DNA of 64,000 nucleotides from Palsa-295 sp963785585 (GTDB taxonomy: Bacteria; Acidobacteriota; Terriglobia; Acidiferrales; UBA7541), in NCBI GenBank assembly GCA_963785585.1, contig CAWAVW010000001.1, positions 598,381-662,380 of the forward strand. Reading direction: 5' to 3'. Both the position numbers and the translations under genes were made by a program. This document shows positions 9,870 to 18,888 of the stretch, one piece after another; positions within the stretch are counted from its first letter, which is position 1, and every line of letters begins with the position of its first letter. The notes under the pieces were generated by a model. The model was not told the DNA's origin, searched no databases, and saw only the letters and a program-made list of their open reading frames with translations.

Positions 9870-11248
9870 TGAGAATTCGCTCCGCCGGGCGCGCTGGAAC
9901 CGATCGGCTTCGATCCCGGGGCTGTTTGCGGCTTGCCGGATTTTCGGTTGCCGGTGCTTGCCGTCGTCGTGTTCGCCGCAGGGCCTCCGTTCGCGTTGGC
10001 CGGCGTCGAATCGCTCGAGGGCTGATTGTGCACGCTAACTTTCGCGCCGGTCTGCAATTTATCGAAGCCCGTGGTTGCCACGGCGTCACCCGACTCAATT
10101 CCGGTAACGGCCGCAACGTTCCCATCCGTGGTGCCGACGGTGATGGTTTTGAGCGTGGCTGTATTGTCGGAGCTGATGACATAGACGAACGCGCCTTTCG
10201 AGTTTCGTTGAATGGCGGCGACGGGTATCAGCGTGGCGTTCTGTTGCGTGTCCACCAGCAGCCGCGCGTTCACAAACTGATTGGGGAAAAGCGCGAAGTC
10301 CTGGTTCGGGAAAATTGCCTTCAACTTCAGCGTTCCGGTGGTCGTGTCGATTTGATTGTCCAGCGTCAGGAGCGAGCCGGAAGCGATCTTGGCGGTTTGG
10401 TCGCGATCAAACGCATCGACGGCCATCTTTGTGCCGGTCCGGAGTTGTTTCTGCACCTGCGGCAAATAGTCTTCGGCGATGCTAAAAATCACGGTGATGG
10501 GCTGCAGCTGCGTGATCACCACCAGCGCCGTGGTGCTGGCGGATTGCACGATGTTGCCGGGATCGACAAGGCGAAGGCCCACGCGCCCGCTGATCGGCGC
10601 GGTGATATTCGTGTACGCCAGGTTTACTTTGGCGTTGTCCACCGTGCCCTGGTCGTTCTTGACCGAGCCTTCGTACTGAAGGACGGTCTGGTTTTGATCG
10701 TCCAGTTGCTGCTTCGCGATCGCGTTGCGGTTAAACGCCTCTTGATAGCGATTCAAATCGATCTTCGCTTCGTTGAGCAACGCCTGGTCGTGCGCGAGCG
10801 TGCCTTCGGCTTGTTTCAACGCGGCTTCGTACGGACGCGGGTCGATCTGAATCAATAGATCACCCTTCTGCACCATCTGTCCTTCTTTGTAATTCACGCT
10901 CATGATCTGGCCGTCAACGCGGCTGGTGATCGTGACGGTGTAAACCGGCGTGACGGTTCCGAGCGCGTTGATGTAGACGCCGATGGGGCCAGTGCGCGCG
11001 TTGGCCGTCGAAATCGGTACAGCTCGAACCTGCTGGCTCGCCTTGGCTTTCGCCGCGGCTTCGGCGGCGGCATGCTGCCGGTAAAAATAAAACGCGACGG
11101 CGCAGAGCAGCAGTATGAGGACGATCCAGATCCACGCGTGCGACTTCGGCCGGTTCTGCGAGTGCGCCGTGGAGTGGCTCGGGGCCGATCCAGATGGCCG
11201 CGGAGGGGAGATGGTGCTTCGATTCTCGTCGGGTAAATTCTCAGCCAC
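9866..11248 (-). CDS. mdtA: RND membrane fusion protein, MdtA-like
   Basis: A 460-residue periplasmic adaptor. Residues about 38-56 are a single membrane anchor (IVLILLLCAVAFYFY) after a Pro/Ser-rich cytoplasmic tail. The barrel-sandwich hybrid motifs follow (VTPVYTVTITSRVDGQI, GQMVQKGDLLIQIDPRPYE), then the alpha-hairpin with alternating Ala/Gln, then the beta-barrel (ITAPISGRVGLRLVDPG). The last 40 residues are Ser/Asn/Gly-rich and probably disordered. It is the first gene of the four-gene minus-strand efflux operon (adaptor, two pumps, outer-membrane lipoprotein). No dedicated regulator lies beside it. Confidence 0.93.
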   Translation of the reverse strand: MAENLPDENRSTISPPRPSGSAPSHSTAHSQNRPKSHAWIWIVLILLLCAVAFYFYRQHAAAEAAAKAKASQQVRAVPISTANARTGPIGVYINALGTVTPVYTVTITSRVDGQIMSVNYKEGQMVQKGDLLIQIDPRPYEAALKQAEGTLAHDQALLNEAKIDLNRYQEAFNRNAIAKQQLDDQNQTVLQYEGSVKNDQGTVDNAKVNLAYTNITAPISGRVGLRLVDPGNIVQSASTTALVVITQLQPITVIFSIAEDYLPQVQKQLRTGTKMAVDAFDRDQTAKIASGSLLTLDNQIDTTTGTLKLKAIFPNQDFALFPNQFVNARLLVDTQQNATLIPVAAIQRNSKGAFVYVISSDNTATLKTITVGTTDGNVAAVTGIESGDAVATTGFDKLQTGAKVSVHNQPSSDSTPANANGGPAANTTTASTGNRKSGKPQTAPGSKPIGSSAPGGANSQ

Positions 11249-11647
11249 TAGAGTTCCTTTGTGTGTGATTCCTGCGATTTTCCGGCTAACAGGGCAGGTA
11301 CTTCCCTACGCATGATTCGATGCCAACTATGATAGTCCGGACGTTACCGCAAACGTAGCGAAGACACTGCGATGTCGTGCCAAGCGTGGCGTTCACCGAA
11401 GACAGGTCTTCTGCAGTCATTATGTACCGACGAACCGGGGCAAGGTTCGGTTTCAGGAGAATTTTGGCCCTTTGCCCCAAAAGCGGCGTCCCGACGACGC
11501 CGCACGTCGCCCTGTTTTCCCGTTGGGCGCCGACGTCCCGGTTCCGGACGGCCAACTTTACAGTTTTGGCCGAATGTGCAAGAGTGCGTCCGCTACAGAA
11601 AAAGCGCAGTCCCGTCTCCATTTACTACCGGCTATCAGGGGTGTTTT
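11249..11647. other. intergenic region, divergent efflux operon / aldehyde dehydrogenase
   Basis: No convincing gene is seen here. Open frames on both strands have poor starts and no family resemblance. The stretch must hold the divergent promoters for the efflux operon and the aldehyde dehydrogenase gene. An 8-bp stem, GCGGCGTC/GACGCCGC with a 5-nt loop, lies at 11483-11503 and could fold in the leader of the dehydrogenase transcript. No T-run follows it. Confidence 0.5.
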
Positions 11648-13150
11648 ATGACCGCATCGGCGAATCGCATGCACGAAGCATTGTCGGCTCTTCCGCCTCT
11701 GAAACTGTTCATCGGCAACGAGTGGGCGGACGGTCACGGCCAGGAGCGCATCGAGGTCCGCAATCCGGCCACCGGCGAGTTGCTGGCCAGCGTGCCGAGC
11801 GCTTCGCTGGACGATGTGAATCGCGCCGTCGCCTCTTCGCGCGCCGCGTGGAACCCGTGGAAGTTGACGCCGCCCTTCGAGCGAGCCGCGGCATGCCATC
11901 GAATCGCCGACCGCATCCTGGCCCACAAAGAACAGCTTGCCGCGATCATTTCGCTCGAGCAAGGCAAGCCCTATGCCGCCGAAGCGCTGCCCGAGGTGGA
12001 AGAATCCGCTGAAAATTTCCGCATCGCCGCCGAAGACGTAAAGCGGATGGAAACGCCGATCATTCCGGCCCGCGATCCGAATAAGCGGTTGTTTACGTTC
12101 AAGGAGCCGATTGGCACCTGGGCGGTGATCACCCCGTGGAATTTCCCGACGGTGATTCCCTCGGAATATTTTGGCCCGGGACTCGCCGCCGGAAACACCA
12201 TTGTTTTCAAACCGGCGGAGCAAACGCCGCTTTCGGGATTGTTCCTCGCGCAATGCGTTCTCGAAGCCGGATTGCCGCCGGGCGTTTTCAATGTGGTGAC
12301 CGGTCTGGGTCCGACCACCGGCGACGCGCTTGTATCGCACCCGGGCATCGACGGAATCGGACTAACGGGAGAAACCACGACGGGCGACACGATTCAACGG
12401 CGTTCGGGCGTGAAAAAATTGCTGATGGAACTGGGCGGCAATGGGCCCCAAATCGTGCTGGAAGACGCGGACCTCGAGCGCGCCGCAAAGGCGGCGGCCT
12501 TTGGCGCCTACTTCAACGCCGGACAGGTTTGCTGCGCCACCGAACGAGTGCTGGTGGACCGCCGCGTTCACAAGGATTTTCTCGACCTGGTGATTCAAGA
12601 GGCCGGCAAAGTTCGGCTGGGAGATCCCTTCGGCGCAGACACCACGATGGGGCCGATGAACAATGCTCCGGTACTGGAAAAAACGGAGCGGCATCTGGCC
12701 GACGCGCAGAAAAAAGGCGCGCGGGTCGTATTTGGCGGCAAGCGCCTCGCGAATCAAAGAAGCAATCACTTCTTTGAGCCGACGGTGATCGATCAGGTGA
12801 GCACGGACATGCTGCTGCACAACGAAGAAACGTTTGGCCCCGTAGTTCCGGTGATCACCGTGAACAATTACGAGCAAGCGCTCGAGCTCGCGAATGGCAC
12901 CGGCTACGGATTGCAGATGGCGATCTTCACCCGCGATATCGACAAGGCGTTTTATTTCGCCCAACGCTTGCGCAGCGGCAACGTGGTGATCAACGACACC
13001 ACCGACTATTGGGAAGCGCATGAGCCGTTCGGCGGCGGTGGCGGCACGCGAAGCGGCTACGGACGCTTGGGCGGACGCTTCACGTTTGACGACATGACCC
13101 ACTTGAAAACGGTGGCGCTACACGTCAACGACCTGACGCCCAGGAAGTAG
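11648..13150 (+). CDS. NAD(P)-dependent aldehyde dehydrogenase
   Basis: A 500-residue enzyme of the aldehyde dehydrogenase superfamily, which oxidises aldehydes to acids in the cytoplasm. It shows the Rossmann region (ITPWNFPTVIPSEYFGP, GNTIVFKPAEQTP), the catalytic Glu at about 261 in LLMELGGNGPQIVLED, and the nucleophile Cys at about 295 in FNAGQVCCATER. EETFGPVVPV follows near the C-terminus. The ATG at 11648 is preceded by CAGGGGTG; longer upstream frames lack similarity. It sits 39 nt before an APC amino-acid permease gene on the same strand, so a role in amino-acid or amine breakdown (semialdehyde oxidation) is plausible but not proven. Confidence 0.93.
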   Translation: MTASANRMHEALSALPPLKLFIGNEWADGHGQERIEVRNPATGELLASVPSASLDDVNRAVASSRAAWNPWKLTPPFERAAACHRIADRILAHKEQLAAIISLEQGKPYAAEALPEVEESAENFRIAAEDVKRMETPIIPARDPNKRLFTFKEPIGTWAVITPWNFPTVIPSEYFGPGLAAGNTIVFKPAEQTPLSGLFLAQCVLEAGLPPGVFNVVTGLGPTTGDALVSHPGIDGIGLTGETTTGDTIQRRSGVKKLLMELGGNGPQIVLEDADLERAAKAAAFGAYFNAGQVCCATERVLVDRRVHKDFLDLVIQEAGKVRLGDPFGADTTMGPMNNAPVLEKTERHLADAQKKGARVVFGGKRLANQRSNHFFEPTVIDQVSTDMLLHNEETFGPVVPVITVNNYEQALELANGTGYGLQMAIFTRDIDKAFYFAQRLRSGNVVINDTTDYWEAHEPFGGGGGTRSGYGRLGGRFTFDDMTHLKTVALHVNDLTPRK

Positions 13151-13189
13151 GCACTTCACACCCGTCCGTTGATTCGAACAGGGAGGCGC

Positions 13190-14629
13190 GTGGAACCAAC
13201 GGAGTCACCGCGGCAATCACCGGCGGGAAGCGCGCAGCCCAAACCGCGCCGCGTGATGGGCCTGCGCGATGTGGTGTTCTTCTATGTGGTCACCGGACTG
13301 AGCCTGCAGTGGGTGGCTACGGCCGCCACCGCCGGCGCCAGCGCGATGGTCATGTGGATCGTCGCCTGGCTGATTTTCTTTCTGCCGCTGGTGCTCGCCG
13401 TCATCGAACTTTCCTCGCGCTACCCGCAGGAGGGCGGTCTCTACGTGTGGACGCGCGAGGCGTTCGGGGAATTCGGCGGATTCATGACCGGTTGGGTGTA
13501 CTGGTCGAGCGACCTGCCGTACCTGCCGAGCATTTTGTATTTCGCGGCGGCCAACGCCCTATTCCTGGGCGGCGGGCGATTTCACGCGCTCGCCAACAAT
13601 CGCGGCTACTTCATCCTGTTTTCACTCCTGGGGCTGGCTCTGGCGCTGTACTTGAATCTGATCGGCGTGAACATCGCCAAGTGGCTTTACAACCTCGGCG
13701 CGATTGGCACCTGGATTCCGGCGGCGATCCTGATCGTGGTGGGAATCATCGCCTGGATGAAGTTCGGCAGCGCGACCCCCATCAATCGAACAACCGCCAT
13801 GCCCGCGACCCATCTGAAAGATTTGATTTTCTGGGCCACGATCATTTACGCGATGAGCGGCGCGGAATCGGCTTCATTCATGGGCGATGAAATTCGCGAC
13901 CCGCGGCGAACCATTCCCCGCGGGTTGCTGATCGCCGGTGCGATCATCACCATTTGCTACATGCTCGGAACGCTGTGCGTGTTGCTGGCGCTGCCGAAGG
14001 AACAGGTCACGGGCCTCGAGGGAATCATGCAGGCGATCACCCAGAGCACTCAGCGGATCGGGCTCGGTGGCCTCGTCCCCTTCGCGGCGTTGCTGCTCGT
14101 GCTGAGCAGCATGGGGGCCGTGGCGGCATGGCTCGCGGCGATGTCGCGAATTCCATTCGTTGCGGGCATCGACCGGTTTTTGCCCGCCGCCTTCGCAGAG
14201 CTTCACCCGAAATGGGGAACGCCCTACGTTCCGCTGCTGGTGCAGGGAATTTTAGCCGCGGTATTTATTTTTCTGGGGCAGGCGGGAACATCGGTGCGCG
14301 GCGCCTACGAAGTGCTCTTGAGCATGACCATCATCGCGTACTTCATTCCTTACGTGATGGTGTTTGCGGCGCTGATCAAGCTGCAGAGCCGGCCCGCCGG
14401 CCCGGAAGTGACGCGCGTGCCCGGCGGAAAACCTGTGGCGATTCTGGTGGGATGCGTGGGTATGGTCACCAGCATTTTCACGATCCTCTTTTCGGCGTTT
14501 CCCGCAGCGGATGAAGTTCAGAAAGTTTTCGCGCTCACAAAAGTGCTGGGGCTGATGTTTCTGATGCTGGCCGCGGGAGCCTTGATCTTCCTCGTGGGAA
14601 AGCGGCATGCCCACCGCACGCGCGCGTAG
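13190..14629 (+). CDS. APC-superfamily amino acid permease
   Basis: About 479 residues, with a short hydrophilic N-terminus followed by roughly twelve hydrophobic segments. The APC pattern is clear: GLRDVVFFYVVTGLSLQW in TM1, an SSRYPQEGGLYVWTREAFG loop, and FWATIIYAMSGAESASF with MGDEIRDPRRTIPRG around TM6. It probably imports an amino acid or amine with protons. I choose the GTG at 13190, since AGGGAGG lies just upstream; an in-frame TTG at 13169 has no site. Likely co-transcribed with the aldehyde dehydrogenase. The specific substrate is unknown. Confidence 0.9.
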   Translation: MEPTESPRQSPAGSAQPKPRRVMGLRDVVFFYVVTGLSLQWVATAATAGASAMVMWIVAWLIFFLPLVLAVIELSSRYPQEGGLYVWTREAFGEFGGFMTGWVYWSSDLPYLPSILYFAAANALFLGGGRFHALANNRGYFILFSLLGLALALYLNLIGVNIAKWLYNLGAIGTWIPAAILIVVGIIAWMKFGSATPINRTTAMPATHLKDLIFWATIIYAMSGAESASFMGDEIRDPRRTIPRGLLIAGAIITICYMLGTLCVLLALPKEQVTGLEGIMQAITQSTQRIGLGGLVPFAALLLVLSSMGAVAAWLAAMSRIPFVAGIDRFLPAAFAELHPKWGTPYVPLLVQGILAAVFIFLGQAGTSVRGAYEVLLSMTIIAYFIPYVMVFAALIKLQSRPAGPEVTRVPGGKPVAILVGCVGMVTSIFTILFSAFPAADEVQKVFALTKVLGLMFLMLAAGALIFLVGKRHAHRTRA

Positions 14630-14640
14630 CAGGGCAGCCG

Positions 14641-15051
14641 TCACGTTGCCAGCAGCGCGCTCGCAACCAGCGCCAGCACAATGCCGATGCTCTGGCGCCC
14701 GGTCAGCTTTTCGTGCAGGAAAGCGATGCTCACCAAAATGGTCACCAGCGGATACAGCGCCGACATCACGACCACCGTGGACGCTTTGCCATCCACGAGC
14801 GCGGCGAAAAACGTAAGAAACCCGATGAACGCGAAGAACCCGCCGAGGGCCGACCACGTGAATCCGGGCGCCGTCCACGCCACGTGGAATCGCTCAAGAA
14901 CCAGCACGACCACCGCGAAGGCCAGCACTCCCACGGTTTGAAATAAAATCGACTGGCGCGGCTTGGTGTACCCGGCTGCCAGTTTGCTGAAGACTCCCCA
15001 CAGGCCCCACGTGACCACCGTCAGCAGCGTGTACACAAACCAAGGTTTCAC
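14641..15051 (-). CDS. EamA/DMT-type transporter, single-domain
   Basis: A 136-residue hydrophobic protein with one EamA repeat (five predicted helices), half the length of the usual ten-helix drug/metabolite transporters. Motifs are VVTWGLWGVFSKLA at the start, ALYPLVTILVSIAFLHEKLT in the middle and a C-terminal GIVLALVASALL. Such half-size members function as dimers. The GTG at 15051 follows AAGGGGGAAGCC; a longer frame to 15162 adds an unrelated hydrophilic leader and was rejected. It is convergent with the permease gene, with 11 nt between the stop codons. Substrate unknown. Confidence 0.85.
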   Translation of the reverse strand: MKPWFVYTLLTVVTWGLWGVFSKLAAGYTKPRQSILFQTVGVLAFAVVVLVLERFHVAWTAPGFTWSALGGFFAFIGFLTFFAALVDGKASTVVVMSALYPLVTILVSIAFLHEKLTGRQSIGIVLALVASALLAT

Positions 15052-15226
15052 GGCTTCCCCCTTCGAACTTCCGCGCGAGGAACCACCCATACGCGCCTGA
15101 AAAGACGGCCATGATGAGGGAATTTGGGGATGTAGGCAATCGGCGAGTGGAAAAAATCGCACGCCGTCCGCGAAAGCCGGCGCGTCGATCGGCGGCGCCG
15201 GCTCAGGTGTCTCGACGATGGAAAAT

Positions 15227-15910
15227 TTATTTTTTGTAGTCGCGGTAAAGGTCAGGGCACTGTTTCTGCAGCGCGGTCAACTTCGGCTGGTCGTTCACCA
15301 CAATGTAGGGATTGTAAGGATGCTTCACCAGATAATCCTGGTGATAATCTTCCGCCGGATAGAACGCGCTGAAGTGAGTGACCTCGGTGACGATCGGCCG
15401 CGGATACACCTTGGCCTGATTCAGTTGGTCGATGTAAGCCTTCGCGATCCTCTTCTGATTGTCGTTGTTGAAAAAGATCGCCGAGCGGTATTGCGTGCCG
15501 CTGTCCGGGCCCTGGCGGTCCAGCTGCGTTGGATCGTGCGCCACGGAGAAGAATACTTTCAGAAGCTGTCCAAACGTAATTTGCGAAGGATCGTAAACCA
15601 CCTTCACGGATTCGGCATGGCCGGTAGCGCCGGAGCTGACTTCTTCGTAGTCCGGACTGGGCACCGTGCCGCCCGAATAGCCGGCCGTGGCGCTGGTCAC
15701 ACCTTTTACGTGCTCGAAAACCGCCTGAATCCCCCAGAAACAGCCGCCCGCAAACACAACGGTTTGCTGGCCTTTCGTCGGCGCAAGCGCGTCATCGACG
15801 GTGGGATTGGGTATCGAGACGGCGGCGGTGGTTGTCTTGGGCGAGATCGCGGTCAGCGCGATCATCACCAGGGTAAGCACACCCAAACCGATCAAAAAAG
15901 AACGAATCAT
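15227..15910 (-). CDS. msrA: peptide methionine sulfoxide reductase MsrA, exported
   Basis: A 227-residue protein. Residues 1-30 are a hydrophobic signal or anchor (FLIGLGVLTLVMIALTAI). The catalytic motif GGCFWG places the nucleophilic Cys at residue 57. GYSGG, TGHAESVKVVYDP and YHQDYL are the other family motifs, and a C-terminal Cys (KQCPDLY) can serve as resolving residue. MsrA reduces the S-epimer of methionine sulfoxide. The leader places it in the periplasm, as with the Tat-type MsrB and DipZ encoded 3 kb away. It is transcribed away from the next gene. Confidence 0.95.
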   Translation of the reverse strand: MIRSFLIGLGVLTLVMIALTAISPKTTTAAVSIPNPTVDDALAPTKGQQTVVFAGGCFWGIQAVFEHVKGVTSATAGYSGGTVPSPDYEEVSSGATGHAESVKVVYDPSQITFGQLLKVFFSVAHDPTQLDRQGPDSGTQYRSAIFFNNDNQKRIAKAYIDQLNQAKVYPRPIVTEVTHFSAFYPAEDYHQDYLVKHPYNPYIVVNDQPKLTALQKQCPDLYRDYKK

Positions 15911-16090
15911 GGCGAAGCTCCTTCCAGCTACGTGGCACAGCTGTTTGCCGGCCTATGTAAATGTACTCCCCGTAACACTTTTTAGATTCAGTCGCCGAGC
16001 AAAAGTTACCGGATTTATCGCGCCCGCAAGCGTCGGCAAGCGCCGTAAATCTGGTATTTTACCTTGTCGGCTTTCACAGGGACTCCACCC

Positions 16091-16537
16091 ATGACGGAAT
16101 CGTTGCCCAACGCATCAGCACCACTCGCCACCGCCGGAGCGTCGGCAAAAACGCGGCTCATCAATTGGACGAGCCTGGTATTCGCGCTGCTGCAGAGCCT
16201 CTGCTCGGCCGTGATCGCCATCAGCGGAATTCGCGTGGCGATTGGCCTGGGGGCCTTGGCGGCGGCCGCGGGCGTGGACACTCCGGCGCGCGGATTTCAC
16301 GCCGACTCAATCCGCATACCGATGATGCTGCTCGCTCTCGCGGGCGCGTGCGTGAACCTGTACGTGATCGGCCGAATCCGCCGGTTGCGCGCGCGTCCGG
16401 CGTCTCAATGGCGGCAACAGGAAGTCCCGCCAAAGAAGCTGCGTTCCGAGCGGCTGCAGATTGCGCTCGCTGTGATTACGCTCCTGCTGCTGCTCGCCGA
16501 AGCCGTGACGCATCCCATGATTCACCGCGTTCACTGA
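16091..16537 (+). CDS. hypothetical membrane protein
   Basis: A 148-residue protein I do not recognise. After a polar Ser/Ala-rich N-terminus it has three hydrophobic segments (WTSLVFALLQSLCSAVIAIS, IPMMLLALAGACVNLYVIG, LQIALAVITLLLLLAEAV) separated by a basic loop (RIRRLRARPASQWR). The ATG at 16091 is preceded by CAGGGACTCC; an upstream TTG at 16064 is in frame but less likely. It is flanked by a divergent msrA and a convergent sigma/anti-sigma pair, which gives little functional hint. Confidence 0.7.
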   Translation: MTESLPNASAPLATAGASAKTRLINWTSLVFALLQSLCSAVIAISGIRVAIGLGALAAAAGVDTPARGFHADSIRIPMMLLALAGACVNLYVIGRIRRLRARPASQWRQQEVPPKKLRSERLQIALAVITLLLLLAEAVTHPMIHRVH

Positions 16538-16581
16538 TCTGCTTCCAGGCGCGTCGCCGCCGGCAGCCCGGTTTACCGCGA

Positions 16582-16827
16582 TTATTTCGGCTCGGCTTCC
16601 ATTTCCCTTGCCAATCGTTCGTGCAACCGTTCGCTGAAGCCCACCGGAAGCTCAAACGTCCGATCGTCTGCCGTCAAAATCAAAATGTTGTGCGTTGAAT
16701 CCAGAATGGCGGAGCAGATTTCGCAGTGCTCCAAATGGCGCTCGATCTCAGCGCGCAGCTCCGGCGCCACCGATCCATCGATGTAGTCGGAGATGTAGGC
16801 CCACACGTGTTGGCAATCGAGATTCAT
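16582..16827 (-). CDS. anti-sigma factor with zinc-binding domain (ZAS)
   Basis: An 81-residue cytoplasmic protein with a zinc-finger anti-sigma pattern: C5, then the helix HVWAYISDYIDGS, and the HLEHCEIC motif (His-x3-Cys-x2-Cys). No membrane segment follows, so it is a soluble regulator. The ATG at 16827 has a strong GGGAGG site and overlaps the stop codon of the sigma gene by 4 bp (ATGA), the usual coupled arrangement. It most likely binds and silences the sigma factor encoded just upstream, with release on a redox or other signal. Confidence 0.9.
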   Translation of the reverse strand: MNLDCQHVWAYISDYIDGSVAPELRAEIERHLEHCEICSAILDSTHNILILTADDRTFELPVGFSERLHERLAREMEAEPK

Positions 16828-17435
16828 GGTCGCCTCCCAAAAAATCCTCTTCGTGACGGGGCGGTGGTTTTCAAAAATGGCACTAATCGCTTTTGCAGCA
16901 GCATGCGCGCGCGGTGCAGGCGAACTTTCACTACGTTCGCGGTGATTCCCAAAGCTTCGGCGGTTTCCTGCACGTTCAATTCCTCCAGATCGCGCAGTGC
17001 AAACACTTCCCGGTAAATGTCCGGCAAGTCCTTCACCGCGGCGGCAATCGCTTCGCGGACTTCCTTGCGCTCGAGCGCTTCCAGGGGAATTTCGCGCCAG
17101 TCGGTGAGAAAGGCGGGCGTGAAATCGCCACCTTCGGTTTCCGGGCGGTCGTCGATCGATTCCAGCGAGGCGCGCTTTTTGCTGCGCAGGCGTTGGCGGG
17201 CGCCATTCACCGCGATGGTCACCAGCCATGTGCTGAACCTCGCGTCGGCCCGGAACGACGCCAGGTGCCGGTACGCGCTGATGATCGCTTCCTGGGTGTT
17301 ATCTTCCGCTTCGCTCTCGTCCTTCAAAATCGAAACGGACGTCAGATACACCATTTTCTCGTGCGGGCGGATGAGGTCGTGGAACACCTCCTTCTCTCCA
17401 GCGAGCACGCGCGCGATCATCTCGGCTTCAGTCAT
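16824..17435 (-). CDS. ECF-type RNA polymerase sigma factor (RpoE-like)
   Basis: A 203-residue sigma-70 family protein. Region 2 (YLTSVSILKDESEAEDNTQEAIISAY, FRADARFSTWLVTIAVNGAR) is followed by an acidic linker and region 4 (LPDIYREVFALRDLEELNVQETAEAL, ANVVKVRLHRARMLLQK). The linker is longer than in the simplest ECF factors, and the C-terminus is basic. It heads a two-gene unit with the overlapping zinc anti-sigma gene. The nearby Msr/DipZ genes suggest an oxidative or envelope-stress regulon, but that is inference from position only. Confidence 0.93.
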   Translation of the reverse strand: MTEAEMIARVLAGEKEVFHDLIRPHEKMVYLTSVSILKDESEAEDNTQEAIISAYRHLASFRADARFSTWLVTIAVNGARQRLRSKKRASLESIDDRPETEGGDFTPAFLTDWREIPLEALERKEVREAIAAAVKDLPDIYREVFALRDLEELNVQETAEALGITANVVKVRLHRARMLLQKRLVPFLKTTAPSRRGFFGRRP

Positions 17436-17537
17436 GGGGTGGAACTCAGGCGCTACGCGAAAAGATACTAGCTCTATGAGAGTGCCGGGCTTGGGAAAGG
17501 TTACAAGACTTGAACGATGCGTCGCGGCCGGTCGGAG

Positions 17538-18233
17538 CTACTCGCCTACGGTCAACAGTTCTTCGTAGAATCCGCCGATTTCGCGGGCGCGATGCACGAA
17601 GTGAATCTCCAGAATCCAGTGCCGTTCTTTTCCTTCGGCGTCGGGCTCGCGCATCCGTCGTGGATTTTGCGGATGAACGTAGTGCGTGATTTTGTCCTGA
17701 GGGATTCGCTCGTGCGGAAATTCACCGATCAGATGACCGGCAATCCGGCCGCCAAACTCCCAGCCACGCTCTTTCGCGGCACGTTCCGCGAACGCGAATA
17801 GCTCGTTGGCGGTGATGTCCGGATGATTCTGGAAGTATCGCTTGCCTTCGCGAAACGCATCGGCGATGTCGTCGCGAAGCTTCAACTTCACGGGATCGGA
17901 ACCCAGCACAAACGTGCGGCCGAAATCCGCTTCCCACTTCTCGAAGACCGGGCCAAGGTCGAGGAAAACGATATCGTCGTCGCCAAGCGTTAGGTCCGGC
18001 GGATTTTCGTCATACGGCGCGAGTGTGTTGCGCCCGGCGCGGACGATGCGCTTGTGCCAGTAGGTATCGACGCCGTACATTCGCCCGGCGAGAGCGAAAA
18101 TCTCTTCGTTCAGTCTCGTTTCGGTGACGCCCGGACGAATCAGCTTGTCGCGTTCAATCTGCGCGAACAGCGCATCCGCCTTGAGCTGCGCGTCCCACAG
18201 CGCCGCAGCGCGATCCGTTTCAGCAAGAGCCAT
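17538..18233 (-). CDS. M24-family metallopeptidase-like protein
   Basis: A 231-residue protein with the creatinase/aminopeptidase (pita-bread) fold. The five metal ligands can be picked out: Asp in FLDLGP, Asp in WEADFGRTF, His in AGHLIGEF, Glu in WILEIHFV and Glu in GGFYEELL. It is short and lacks the N-terminal domain of full Xaa-Pro peptidases, so it is a stand-alone catalytic domain as in methionine aminopeptidases, though the sequence is closer to the Xaa-Pro branch. It probably cleaves small peptides or a related amide in the cytoplasm. No operon partner is evident. Confidence 0.88.
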   Translation of the reverse strand: MALAETDRAAALWDAQLKADALFAQIERDKLIRPGVTETRLNEEIFALAGRMYGVDTYWHKRIVRAGRNTLAPYDENPPDLTLGDDDIVFLDLGPVFEKWEADFGRTFVLGSDPVKLKLRDDIADAFREGKRYFQNHPDITANELFAFAERAAKERGWEFGGRIAGHLIGEFPHERIPQDKITHYVHPQNPRRMREPDAEGKERHWILEIHFVHRAREIGGFYEELLTVGE

Positions 18234-18263
18234 TAGCCAAGCCTACCACGAAATATTTCGGCT

Positions 18264-18869
18264 TTAGGCCTTCGAGAATTTCAGTGCCAGCGAGTTCATG
18301 CAGTAGCGCAAGCCTGTCGGCTCGGGCCCGTCGTTGAACACGTGGCCCAGATGCGCGACGCACAGCCGGCACGATACCGCGGTTCGCTCCATTCCCAGCG
18401 TCGAGTCCGACGTTTCGATCACGTTTTCCTTGGCGATCGGCGCCCAGAAACTCGGCCAGCCCGTGCCCGATTCGAATTTAGTGTTCGAATTGAAAAGTGC
18501 GGTGTCGCAGCAAACGCAACGGAACACGCCTTTGTCGTGCACTTCGAGCAGCGCGCCGGAGTACGGACGCTCGGTTCCCGCGTTGCGCGTGACCTCGTAC
18601 TGGTCCGGCGTCAACTGTTTGCGCCACTCTTCGTCGGTCTTCAGTACCTGCGGAACGGAGACTTCTTTTTCCTTCACGCCCGCGTCCGTGAACAGCACGA
18701 TTTTCACGATCTTCGGCGGGCCGGCGTAAATCGGATTTGCCTGCACCGGTTCTTTGGTCCAGTAGTGCCACACAATCAGGCCGCCGGCGAGCGAAGCGGT
18801 AATGCGAAAGAATGCGCGGCGGTCCATTCCGCTGGATGATTCGTTGCTCGAGAAAATTGGCTTTGCCAT
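18264..18869 (-). CDS. msrB: peptide methionine sulfoxide reductase MsrB, Tat-type leader
   Basis: A 201-residue protein. Residues 15-35 carry a twin-arginine leader (MDRRAFFRITASLAGG). The MsrB domain follows: zinc ligands C118/C121 and C167/C170 in two CxxC pairs, the GWPSFW motif, HLGHVFNDGPEPTG, and catalytic Cys 190 in RYCMNS. The position that is often a resolving Cys (GCGW) is GTGW here. It reduces the R-epimer of methionine sulfoxide, presumably outside the cytoplasm. The ATG at 18869 follows CGGAGGCGATT, so the longer frame was rejected. It starts 19 nt after the dipZ stop on the same strand, and DipZ is a likely electron donor. Confidence 0.95.
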   Translation of the reverse strand: MAKPIFSSNESSSGMDRRAFFRITASLAGGLIVWHYWTKEPVQANPIYAGPPKIVKIVLFTDAGVKEKEVSVPQVLKTDEEWRKQLTPDQYEVTRNAGTERPYSGALLEVHDKGVFRCVCCDTALFNSNTKFESGTGWPSFWAPIAKENVIETSDSTLGMERTAVSCRLCVAHLGHVFNDGPEPTGLRYCMNSLALKFSKA

Positions 18870-18888
18870 AATCGCCTCCGAAAACCTC

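Noticed and set aside
11286..11621. Minus-strand frame of 111 codons upstream of the efflux operon
   Set aside because: No ribosome site, no recognisable domain, and Cys/Arg-rich shadow-like composition.
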